Positions 1 through 6,419 of a stretch of DNA of 40,562 nt are shown piece after piece; within the stretch, counting starts at the first letter, position 1; the number at the start of each line of letters is the position of its first letter. The DNA is from Oscillospiraceae bacterium (GTDB lineage: Bacteria > Bacillota > Clostridia > Oscillospirales > Oscillospiraceae). The notes below the pieces were generated by a model. That model was not told where the DNA came from. It was given only the letters and a program-made list of their open reading frames with translations, and made no database searches. The position numbers and the translations under genes are program-made. The stretch is from the NCBI GenBank assembly GCA_009787995.1, contig WQSH01000013.1, positions 1-40,562 on the forward strand, in the 5' to 3' direction.

Positions 1-2
1 CC

Positions 3-374
3 AGCCGATGGCCTTTGCAAAATAGGTTCAACCACATGATTAGGGTAATAAACGAGCGGACGGCATACCGGGGAGAGCACCAAATTCCGGCACGCATTAT
101 CCATCTGAATACGGATGATATCACAGTAGGCAAGCTGTTCAAAGTCGCCGCAGAGGGCGCATCGCTTGGCGATTGGGGGCAACTCAGGGCGAGGGGCATT
201 GCATACGGCGAGCCGCTGGAATTCACAAATGCCGCATCGGCACGGGCATATCTTGTCGAGCGCGGCGTCTTAAATGCGTCAAATCAAGTCTATTTCCAAG
301 ATGCCGGGGCGACAGCCACTATTGGCCAGATTATGAGCATCCTGGGCAATCTTTATAATGTCCTGATGGGCTGA
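3..374 (+). CDS. Hypothetical protein, probably 5'-truncated by the window edge
   Basis: I do not recognise this protein. The frame is open from the left edge to a TGA at 372-374. Inside it a TTG at 15 and an ATG at 36 could serve as starts, but neither has a clear Shine-Dalgarno, so the true start probably lies upstream. The product is soluble-looking, about 110-124 residues here, with no signal peptide, membrane helix or cysteine motif. The last 25 residues, rich in Ile, Leu and Gly, form a hydrophobic tail. The next gene starts 60 bp downstream with its own Shine-Dalgarno, so the two may be co-transcribed. No function is assigned. Confidence 0.55.
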   Translation, partial: SRWPLQNRFNHMIRVINERTAYRGEHQIPARIIHLNTDDITVGKLFKVAAEGASLGDWGQLRARGIAYGEPLEFTNAASARAYLVERGVLNASNQVYFQDAGATATIGQIMSILGNLYNVLMG

Positions 375-434
375 TTAGAGCCTGTGGTCAATGGCTGTTT
401 TCAAAATTTTTGATAATTTAAATGGAGGATATTC

Positions 435-2063
435 ATGGCTAATGCAATTTTTAATGTGCCTGCACCAATCAACGAACCTGTTCTGACCTATGCGCCGGGG
501 ACGCCGGAGCGTGCTGAGATGAAGACGCAGCTGGATGAGCTATCAGCAGCGGTCATCACAATACCCCTGATTATCGGGGGCAAGGAAATACATACCGCCA
601 CCAAGGCTCAGGTTGTAATGCCCCATGACCACGGCCATGTGCTGGCTAATTATTCCGTGGCGGGGGAGCAGGAACTCAAAGCGGCTGTCAATGCCGCCGT
701 GGACGCAAAGAAAAGCTGGGAAATGCTCCCTTGGGAGCACAGGGCTGCCATATTCCTAAAAGCCGCCGCACTGCTTGCCGGCCCTTGGAGGCAGCGCCTC
801 AATGCAGCCACGATGCTGGGGCAGAGCAAGACGGCCTATCAGGCCGAAATAGACTCTGCCTGCGAATTGGTGGATTTTCTCAAATTCAACGTCCACTTTG
901 CACAGGAAATTTACGGAAGCCAGCCAATCAGCCCAGGGCCTGCTTGGAACAGGATGGAATATCGCCCACTCTCGGGCTTTGTAATGGCGATTAGCCCATT
1001 TAATTTCACTGCCATAGGAGGCAACCTCGCCACGGCCCCGGCTATTATGGGCAATACCGTGGTTTGGAAGCCTGCGTCTACAGCTGTGCTGTCAAACTAC
1101 TTTATCTACCAAATACTGCGTGAGGCCGGGCTGCCTGATGGGGTCATTAACTTCGTTCCCTGCAAGGGCAAGGATGTAAGCGAGCATGTAATGAAAGACC
1201 CGCGCATGGCTGGGTTTCATTTCACCGGTTCGACCGATGTGTTCAGCGATGTTTGGCGACTGGTTGGCGAAAATATACACACATACGAAAACTACCCCCG
1301 TTTAGTCGGCGAAACCGGAGGCAAGGACTTTATTTTTGCGCATAGCTCAGCGCAAATTGACCCGCTTGTCACAGCAATGGTCGAGGGGGCCTTTGAATAT
1401 CAGGGGCAGAAATGTTCTGCGGCGTCAAGGGTGTATATACCCGAAAGCCTATGGCCTGATGTAAAGTCAAGCCTGCTGGAGGCGATAAAGGCCATCAGGA
1501 CTGGCGACATCAGGGACTTCCGCAATTTCTTGGGTGCTATTATAGACGAGGCGTCCTTTAAGTCCATCGCCAAATACATAGATTATGCAAAAGCTTCTCC
1601 GGATGCTGAAGTCCTCTGCGGCGATTACGACAGCTCAAAGGGCTGGTTTGTCCACCCGACGGTAATCCTTGCAAAAACACCGGATTTCAAAACGATGAAA
1701 GAGGAAATATTCGGCCCGGTCTTGACGGTATATGTATATCCCGACGGTAAGTTTGACGAAACTCTGGAAAGCTGCCGCACAGTTACGCCATACGCCCTTA
1801 CGGGAGCGATTTTCTCTCAGGACAGGGACGTCCTTGCAAAGATGGAGCGGGAGCTTGCCGACTCAGCGGGCAACTTCTACATCAACGACAAGCCGACCGG
1901 CGCAGTGGTAGGCCAGCAGCCTTTCGGCGGCGGCAGGGCCTCAGGCACCAACGACAAGGCGGGCAGCATACTGAATTTGCTGCGCTGGACAAGCCCGCGC
2001 TCGATAAAAGAGACATTCACCCCGCGCAATGTGGTTTCACACCCCTTTATGGCGGATGAATGA
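435..2063 (+). CDS. pruA: Delta-1-pyrroline-5-carboxylate (glutamate semialdehyde) dehydrogenase
   Basis: This enzyme oxidises L-glutamate gamma-semialdehyde, in equilibrium with pyrroline-5-carboxylate, to glutamate with NAD+. It is the second step of proline breakdown and also serves arginine/ornithine use. The 542-residue length and the N-terminal stretch (ANAIFNVPAPINEP) match the long ALDH4-type family better than the ~515-residue RocA type. Visible aldehyde dehydrogenase motifs are the ISPFNFTAIGGNL cofactor segment near residue 190, FTGS near 275, the general-base glutamate in LVGETGGKD near 300 and the catalytic cysteine in YQGQKCSAASR near 333. The ATG at 435 follows a GGAGGA. No proline dehydrogenase gene lies next to it. 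The stop codon abuts that of the convergent downstream gene. Confidence 0.93.
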   Translation: MANAIFNVPAPINEPVLTYAPGTPERAEMKTQLDELSAAVITIPLIIGGKEIHTATKAQVVMPHDHGHVLANYSVAGEQELKAAVNAAVDAKKSWEMLPWEHRAAIFLKAAALLAGPWRQRLNAATMLGQSKTAYQAEIDSACELVDFLKFNVHFAQEIYGSQPISPGPAWNRMEYRPLSGFVMAISPFNFTAIGGNLATAPAIMGNTVVWKPASTAVLSNYFIYQILREAGLPDGVINFVPCKGKDVSEHVMKDPRMAGFHFTGSTDVFSDVWRLVGENIHTYENYPRLVGETGGKDFIFAHSSAQIDPLVTAMVEGAFEYQGQKCSAASRVYIPESLWPDVKSSLLEAIKAIRTGDIRDFRNFLGAIIDEASFKSIAKYIDYAKASPDAEVLCGDYDSSKGWFVHPTVILAKTPDFKTMKEEIFGPVLTVYVYPDGKFDETLESCRTVTPYALTGAIFSQDRDVLAKMERELADSAGNFYINDKPTGAVVGQQPFGGGRASGTNDKAGSILNLLRWTSPRSIKETFTPRNVVSHPFMADE

Positions 2064-2294
2064 TTAGTGCGCCATTGCGTGAGGGCATGCCGCTCCGCAG
2101 CCGCCTCCGCTTGCGCATGCGGGGATTGGATCGCCGCCGCCCTTTATAAATGCCGGGGCTGTGCTGTAGACGGTCTTTAGGTCTGTCGTCCCACAGTCCG
2201 GGCAGGGTATGCGGCGCTCTGTTTTGTCCGCCATAGAAGCCATGATGTTGTATTCCTCATCGCAGTTTGCGCAATATAGGTCATAAAACGGCAT
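2064..2294 (-). CDS. FmdB-family zinc-ribbon protein
   Basis: This is a small protein of about 76 residues. It begins MPFYDLYCANCDEEY and carries two CxxC knuckles (CANC near residue 8, CPDC near 31), the N-terminal zinc ribbon of the FmdB/CxxC_CXXC_SSSS family. The Gly/Cys-rich tail (GGGCGAACPH) may bind a second metal or be disordered. An in-frame TTG 15 bp upstream overlaps the Shine-Dalgarno GGAGGG, so the ATG at 2294 is preferred. The family is annotated as putative regulators but its role is not established. The gene is convergent with pruA, with no spacer between the stop codons. Confidence 0.85.
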   Translation of the reverse strand: MPFYDLYCANCDEEYNIMASMADKTERRIPCPDCGTTDLKTVYSTAPAFIKGGGDPIPACASGGGCGAACPHAMAH

Positions 2295-2414
2295 ATCGGT
2301 TCCCTCCAAATTTTGGTTTGTTAATTTGTACGTGTATTATTTTCGATTATAGCATTTCGCTTACGAAAATGGAAGAGCAATTTGCTCAGCGCATCATCCA
2401 GCGATGTTACTGTG

Positions 2415-2491
2415 GTTACAGTTCTTCACACGTCGCTTGCCAACCGCCCGAAATGGTCAATTTACTTTTCTGCTCGTGCAGAAAAGTGACC
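2415..2491. repeat. Interspersed hairpin repeat, family 1, copy 1 (short form)
   Basis: The stretch CCGCCCGAAATGGTCAATTT matches, in inverted orientation, the repeat at 4752-4863 and partly the one at 22654-22740. This copy lacks the central segment of the other two and instead has a perfect 10-bp hairpin (ACTTTTCTGC at 2464-2473, loop TCGT, partner at 2478-2487). Two direct copies of CCGCCGGAGGCC follow at about 2490-2519. The rest of the 2310-2648 gap shows no convincing gene. Confidence 0.7.
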
Positions 2492-2648
2492 CGCCGGAGG
2501 CCGTTCCCCGCCGGAGGCCAAACCCCATTAGCACTATTTAAAGAAGCGTCGATATACTGGATTCTGCGACTGCGCGCTTAAATGACGCAAGAGGCACTGG
2601 ACCGTTACCATCATATCTCCCACATTTGTAAATCTCAAAAATTCGACC

Positions 2649-2677
2649 TTGACACATAACGCTGTAACGAATATAAT
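2649..2677 (+). promoter_or_regulatory. Sigma-A-type promoter for the HTH gene
   Basis: TTGACA (2649-2654) and TATAAT (2672-2677) are separated by exactly 17 bp, a full consensus match. The predicted start is near 2684, giving a leader of about 60 nt before the HTH gene at 2743. Confidence 0.8.
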
Positions 2678-2742
2678 TATACAGTGTTTGCTTTTGTATT
2701 TTAACTGGAGCGTCAGCGAAATCAGCAAGGAGCGCATTTGGC

Positions 2743-2964
2743 ATGAAAGATTATTACGAAGCAGAAGAAGTCGCAAAACTATGGGACATTTCTATGAGGC
2801 AGGTTCAATATCTTTGCAAGCATGGACGCATTGACGGTGCGATAAAATTTGGAGGCTCATGGGCGATTCCCAAAAGCACGAAAAAGCCAACGCGCACAGT
2901 GCCGGTAAAGCCGGGGCGCAAGCCGAAAACTGAAAAAGATATACCTGAAAACTCAGAAAATTAA
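2743..2964 (+). CDS. Small helix-turn-helix (excisionase/MerR-like) DNA-binding protein
   Basis: This is a 73-residue protein. Residues 5-45 (EAEEVAKLWDISMRQVQYLC and the following basic turn) look like a winged HTH of the excisionase/MerR-like helix_turn_helix_17 type, followed by a Lys/Pro-rich basic tail. The wing residues GGSWAIP are typical of this group. The ATG has AGGAG about ten bases upstream and a perfect promoter (2649-2677). It may bind DNA as an accessory recombination factor or small repressor. No integrase is nearby, so the excisionase role is inference only. Its TAA overlaps the stop of the convergent acetyltransferase gene. Confidence 0.8.
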   Translation: MKDYYEAEEVAKLWDISMRQVQYLCKHGRIDGAIKFGGSWAIPKSTKKPTRTVPVKPGRKPKTEKDIPENSEN

Positions 2965-3434
2965 ACGACTAACACAGAGCGAGGGAGCACCCCCCATAAT
3001 TCATTTTCCTCATATTCAGCGACATACATTCTTTCACAATCGTTTTCACTATGTTTCATGCCCGCTTTTTCGTAAACTCGGCAAGCTTGCGGATTGTCCT
3101 TATCTGTGAGAACAAAACTTTCGCAAAAGCCCTTATCTCTCGCCCAATCTACGGCATATTGGACAAGTTGACCACCGTAGCCCTTATTTTGATAAGCTGA
3201 ATGAATGTCAACCGAGTATATGAAAAATTGTGGAGTTTTGCCATCCATACGAGTCAGGGAGTATCCGTAAATTAAGCCAATTACTTTATCACCGAGTTTT
3301 GCTACGATAGCGATGTTTTGTTTTTCGGATAAGAATAATTTGATTTGCTCATGGTTACATTCCATAAACCATTCAATAATTTCCTTGATGGAGGAAATAT
3401 CCTTTTCTTGTAACATTTCAAATGTAGGATTCAT
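2961..3434 (-). CDS. GNAT N-acetyltransferase, aminoglycoside 3-N-acetyltransferase-like
   Basis: This is a 157-residue single-domain GNAT protein. The acetyl-CoA loop is visible as the QNKGYGG motif (a variant of Q/RxxGxG/A) after the beta strand FFIYSVDIHSAY. The C-terminal segment FVLTDKDNPQACRVYEKAGM resembles the AAC(3)-I group and its GNAT relatives. The ATG at 3434 is chosen over an upstream in-frame ATG because AAGGAG lies ten bases before it. The gene sits directly downstream of a broken aminoglycoside phosphotransferase and is probably read from that gene's promoter (3731-3759). Drug acetylation is plausible but not provable here, since general GNAT proteins share these motifs. Confidence 0.78.
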   Translation of the reverse strand: MNPTFEMLQEKDISSIKEIIEWFMECNHEQIKLFLSEKQNIAIVAKLGDKVIGLIYGYSLTRMDGKTPQFFIYSVDIHSAYQNKGYGGQLVQYAVDWARDKGFCESFVLTDKDNPQACRVYEKAGMKHSENDCERMYVAEYEENELWGVLPRSVLVV

Positions 3435-3450
3435 AGTTTCACTTCTCCTT

Positions 3451-3510
3451 AGGGCGTGTTTGAAAATCATCACATTCGTCAAAATGCCCTATTTTCTGAC
3501 ATATTTCGTT
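3451..3510. repeat. Interspersed repeat, family 2, copy A
   Basis: About 55 bp starting TAGGGCGTGTTTGAAAATCA and running through TTCGTCAAAATGCCCTATTT match the reverse complement of 11248-11311 with only a handful of differences. The repeat lies exactly where the aph-like reading frame stops resembling its family, between the fragment and the acetyltransferase, which suggests that an insertion or recombination took place here. Confidence 0.7.
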
Positions 3511-3720
3511 GTTTCCCCTTCTTGAACCTCTCCCGCATCAATTATTTTCGGAACAGGCAATTTTCTATCAAGCCGTTCGAGCAATTTATGCTCATGCTTG
3601 GACGAACGGCTTGTTTTTTCAATTTTCAAAACCATTTTCTCAAACAATAACACTGTTGAAACGGACATTCCTATGTCATCGCAGCTCCAAGGCAAGCCTC
3701 CTTGTCGGGAAATATTGCTA
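3489..3720 (-). pseudogene. Truncated aminoglycoside 3'-phosphotransferase (APH) remnant
   Basis: The minus-strand frame reads CDDIGMSVSTVLLFEKMVLK, then IEKTSRS and EHKLLERLDRKLPVPKIIDA. This is the N-terminal lobe of APH(3')-type kanamycin kinases: glycine-rich loop, ATP-binding Lys in VLKIEK, then ERLDRKLPVPKI. Resemblance then ends and a stop follows at 3489 inside repeat family 2. The whole C-terminal lobe with the HGD and DxG catalytic motifs is missing, and the very N-terminus also looks abnormal. A promoter (3731-3759) and an AAGGAGG remain upstream. It is interpreted as a dead resistance gene whose promoter now serves the acetyltransferase. Confidence 0.72.
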
Positions 3721-3730
3721 AGGCTAATTA

Positions 3731-3759
3731 AGTATACCACTACAGCACGAACAACTCAA
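3731..3759 (-). promoter_or_regulatory. Promoter upstream of the aph remnant and acetyltransferase
   Basis: On the minus strand TTGAGT (3754-3759) and TATACT (3731-3736) have a 17-bp spacer. The site is correctly placed to transcribe the aph remnant and the GNAT gene. Confidence 0.55.
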
Positions 3760-3802
3760 TATGCATATTGCCGAAGTCTGCATGGTGGAGCTGTGCGCCA
3801 CA

Positions 3803-3831
3803 AAGCGCCCACCAATAAGCGATGGGCGCTT
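3803..3831 (-). terminator. Hairpin after the MerR gene, possible terminator
   Basis: The 9-bp perfect stem AAGCGCCCA/TGGGCGCTT (3803-3811 with 3823-3831) has an 11-nt loop and lies 14 bp past the stop of the minus-strand MerR gene. The bases that follow it are not a clean T-run, so termination efficiency is uncertain. Confidence 0.5.
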
Positions 3832-3844
3832 GTCCAAATCTGCA

Positions 3845-4585
3845 TCATCTTTCCATCGAAGCTGATGCACCATCGGAGATAGTTTCAACGCAGTACCCGG
3901 CATGACCGCATTTTTCGCAGGTCAGCCATCTTGCTTTTTGCGTGCCACTTGTATTGATGACCTTTCCAAACGGTGGCTTGAAAACGCTGTTGCACTCCGC
4001 ACAGATAAATGCCGAATCTTTGAAGTGTTGTTTAGCCAACAATACGCCGACAGGGATTGTGAGCAGAAAACATAGCACAAACGGCAGCCACGGGCCGCCC
4101 ACTATCCACCAGACCAATGCGGAATATTGGGGAATGGATATTATACATGCCTTTACAAGTAAGCTTCTGAATTTCTTGCGTACCTTCTTGTTCTTTTCCA
4201 TCATATTTTCTATGTCAATGATTGAATTTTCCGGGATTGTGGTCATGTCGCCGATATGGCCTTTGATAACTTTGATTATGTCAAGCTGGCTCTGCCGCTC
4301 TTTGATTTCATCGCCAATCTGCCTTGCTTGTTCGTCAAGCAAAAGCGACAAAACCTTTCCCGGCAACTCGCTTTCCAAAATGCCGCAAATCAGATTGAGT
4401 GAAAGACCGATAGCTTTTAACGTGCAGATAAGCCGTAATTTAGTTAGATCTCCGTCAGTATACAGCCGCCTGCCGCCTTCGGTCAAATCGCTTGGGTGCA
4501 GAAGTCCTTTCGTATCGTAAAACTGAACCGTCCTGACCGTGACATTACAAAGCTTTGCCATTTCCCCGGTAGTGTATTTTGACAT
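3845..4585 (-). CDS. MerR-family regulator with membrane-spanning tail and zinc ribbon
   Basis: Residues 1-70 are a clear MerR winged HTH (YTTGEMAKLCNVTVRTVQFY, then GRRLYTDGDL), followed by a dimerisation helix to about residue 130. The usual effector domain is replaced by two hydrophobic helices around residues 142-182 (IISIPQYSALVWWIVGG and WLPFVLCFLLTIPVGVLL). A C-terminal zinc-ribbon-like module follows, with CAEC near 195 and CEKC near 223. The 246-residue protein may therefore be membrane anchored and sense a membrane or metal/redox signal. The ATG has AGGAGGTGA upstream. A promoter with a 19-bp spacer, typical of MerR control, lies just ahead and suggests autoregulation. The target gene is unknown. 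Confidence 0.82.
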   Translation of the reverse strand: MSKYTTGEMAKLCNVTVRTVQFYDTKGLLHPSDLTEGGRRLYTDGDLTKLRLICTLKAIGLSLNLICGILESELPGKVLSLLLDEQARQIGDEIKERQSQLDIIKVIKGHIGDMTTIPENSIIDIENMMEKNKKVRKKFRSLLVKACIISIPQYSALVWWIVGGPWLPFVLCFLLTIPVGVLLAKQHFKDSAFICAECNSVFKPPFGKVINTSGTQKARWLTCEKCGHAGYCVETISDGASASMER

Positions 4586-4607
4586 AGATTGTCACCTCCT
4601 TTCCCTG

Positions 4608-4638
4608 AGTGTAGAGCATCACGTTACGTCGCGAGCAA
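4608..4638 (-). promoter_or_regulatory. MerR-type promoter with 19-bp spacer and putative operator
   Basis: On the minus strand TTGCTC (4633-4638) and TACACT (4608-4613) are 19 bp apart, the stretched spacing of MerR-regulated promoters. The spacer contains ACGTAACGT, and a second GTTACGT lies at 4642-4648, 19 bp from the first at 4623-4629. The MerR start codon is only about 20 bp downstream of the -10. Confidence 0.45.
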
Positions 4639-4751
4639 TAGGTTACGTTAGGTGATTTTCAGAGAATCCCCAAAAAAAGTTGATTATTTGACGATTTTGC
4701 CGTCTGTCTGCAACCCCTGCGCTGTTACACTTCACAGGGTAGCCCGGAATG

Positions 4752-4863
4752 GGCTGTTTGCTACGCTTTTTTCTCGTATGTAGGGCGACAAGACCCGTTC
4801 TAGCGGAAAAAGCGTAGTAAATTGACCATTTCGGGCGGTTAGCAAGCGACGTGTGAACTGTAA
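4752..4863. repeat. Interspersed hairpin repeat, family 1, copy 2
   Basis: This is the longest copy. CTACGCTTTTT (4761-4771) pairs with AAAAAGCGTAG (4807-4817) around a conserved core GTAGGGCGACAAGACCCGTT. The flank TTGACCATTTCGGGCGGTTA matches copy 1 in the opposite orientation. The core recurs at 22654-22740. A 104-codon open frame crosses it on the minus strand but has no Shine-Dalgarno and is judged spurious. Confidence 0.75.
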
Positions 4864-4905
4864 TCCCTGCGCTTTCATGTGATATCAAAAACATTTGTTT
4901 TGCTA

Positions 4906-4934
4906 TTGACAAACCCTCCGGACAGCAATATAAT
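4906..4934 (+). promoter_or_regulatory. Consensus sigma-A promoter for the AIM24-family gene
   Basis: TTGACA (4906-4911), a 17-bp spacer and TATAAT (4929-4934) form a perfect consensus. The predicted start near 4941 leaves a 50-nt leader before the ATG at 4993. Confidence 0.85.
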
Positions 4935-4992
4935 ACTATCAACTGAGCGTCGCCCATAAAATCAACTCATTATGAAATTGGAGAGACATAAA

Positions 4993-5664
4993 ATGAATCA
5001 TAATATCATCGGCGGCAGCTTCCCCGTACTTATTTGCCAACTGAACAAGGGCGAAAAAATGGTGACTCAAAGGGGGGGCATGTCCTGGCGCACGGCAGAT
5101 ATCGAAATGGAGACCAACACAACCGGCGGAGTTTTGAAGGGCTTAAAGCGTTCACTCGCCGGGGGCAGCATATTTCTCAACCACTACACAGCATACAGCG
5201 ACAATCAAGAAATCGCATTTGGACTCAGCTTCCCTGGCGAGATTAAAACATTTGAACTATCGGGAGGCAAAGAAATCGTCGCCCAAAAAAATGCCTTTAT
5301 AGCATGTACCGAAAATATAGATATCGACATATTTTTCAACAGAAAGCTGGGTGCAGGACTCTTCGCCAACGAAGGCTTCATCCTAGAGCGTCTGAGCGGC
5401 GAAGGGATTGTATTTATTGAAATAGACGGCAGCTCAAAGGAATACAATTTGGCACCGGGGGAAAAGCTGGTGATTGACTGCGGATACTTGGCGGCAATGG
5501 AACCAACAGTCACCTTCAGCATCGAGACAGTAAAGGGCCTTAAAAACATCGCATTCGGCGGCGAGGGGCTGTTTTTGGGCAACCTCACGGGTCCAGGCAA
5601 AGTCTGGTTGCAAACCTTGCCCGTGACGGGCTTGGAGAGGATGCTGGACTCCACAAGCAAGTGA
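4993..5664 (+). CDS. AIM24/TIGR00266-family protein
   Basis: This 223-residue beta-rich protein belongs to the AIM24 (formerly DUF124, TIGR00266) family. Recognisable elements are the N-terminal MVTQRGGMSWRTADIEMET strand region, GLKRSLAGGSIFLNHYTA, the Gly-rich segment GAGLFANEGFILERLSGEG and the C-terminal GLFLGNLTGPGKVWLQTLP. The fold is a triple-stranded trimeric barrel related to tryptophan RNA-binding attenuation protein, and the molecular role in bacteria is not established. The ATG at 4993 is preferred over 4972 because GGAGAG lies just before it. The gene has its own consensus promoter and is followed after 19 bp by a membrane-protein gene, probably co-transcribed. Confidence 0.88.
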   Translation: MNHNIIGGSFPVLICQLNKGEKMVTQRGGMSWRTADIEMETNTTGGVLKGLKRSLAGGSIFLNHYTAYSDNQEIAFGLSFPGEIKTFELSGGKEIVAQKNAFIACTENIDIDIFFNRKLGAGLFANEGFILERLSGEGIVFIEIDGSSKEYNLAPGEKLVIDCGYLAAMEPTVTFSIETVKGLKNIAFGGEGLFLGNLTGPGKVWLQTLPVTGLERMLDSTSK

Positions 5665-5683
5665 CTTTAGGAATATCACAGCT

Positions 5684-6337
5684 ATGCGAAGAAGACTGCT
5701 TGGCATAATTGAAAAAAAGAAAGACTCGGTTATTAAACTTGTGGCGCCAAAAATAGTGACGGCGCTGGCCAATATCGTCCGTATGGGCCCGCGCATGATT
5801 TTCCGCTCAACAGTAGAGCTTATGCGCGCAAATCTGATAACCAGAATTTTGTCATGCGTATCCCTGCTGGTCATTGATTTAATCGACCTGCTGCGCAAGC
5901 GGATATCAGTGCCGCAGTTCATAAAAAACGTAACCCTGTCCTCCCTGCTTATTGTAAGCGGGACAGTCGGCTGGAACTTCGGTAGCCGTTGGATAGTCTT
6001 AGAGTTCCTAGGTGGCTTCGTTGACATAGCCGGCGGCATACTCGGCGCTGGAATATTGAGTTTTGCCTCCAACTTGATTCTGGACAAAGTTGGGGGCAAG
6101 CTTGTCGAGAGCGACGCTCAGAAGATGTGGAAGATACTCGCCCCCCATATTGATTCGCTGCCGGAGGAAGAGCGTGCTGGCGTTCGCGAGCAAGTGACAT
6201 GCGCGTGCCTGAAGAGAATGTACGCAAGCGAGGACAGAGAGGCTTTTGCCGTGGAGCTCGTAAAGAAGCTCGAGTCGTGCGAAAAAGCGGGCGGCCGCCT
6301 GCGGGCGGAGTGCTATAGCTATAACAAGAAATCTTGA
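5684..6337 (+). CDS. Membrane protein of unknown function
   Basis: I do not recognise this 217-residue protein. A basic, amphipathic N-terminus (RRRLLGIIEKKK) is followed by hydrophobic stretches near residues 50-70 (ITRILSCVSLLVIDLIDLL), 85-105 and a Gly-rich segment 110-135 (GGFVDIAGGILGAGILSFAS). These could be two or three membrane helices. The last 80 residues are charged and probably cytoplasmic. It lies 19 bp after the AIM24-family gene with only a weak AGGA before the ATG, so translational coupling or shared transcription is likely. It ends 82 bp before the convergent addA. Confidence 0.7.
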   Translation: MRRRLLGIIEKKKDSVIKLVAPKIVTALANIVRMGPRMIFRSTVELMRANLITRILSCVSLLVIDLIDLLRKRISVPQFIKNVTLSSLLIVSGTVGWNFGSRWIVLEFLGGFVDIAGGILGAGILSFASNLILDKVGGKLVESDAQKMWKILAPHIDSLPEEERAGVREQVTCACLKRMYASEDREAFAVELVKKLESCEKAGGRLRAECYSYNKKS

Positions 6338-6419
6338 TTAAAGAACCCTCGCTGTTTCCCACTCCTTACGATGTCACTACTGAGAAGTGGTGCGGTTGAT
6401 ATGGATAGGTCCTAAAGTT

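Noticed and set aside
4643-4957. 104-codon open frame on the minus strand
   Set aside because: It runs through repeat family 1 and a perfect promoter on the other strand, lacks a Shine-Dalgarno and resembles no protein family; treated as a chance frame in a repeat.
5205-5660. Long minus-strand frame opposite the AIM24-family gene
   Set aside because: The plus-strand gene has clear family motifs, a promoter and a ribosome site. The antisense frame has none of these.
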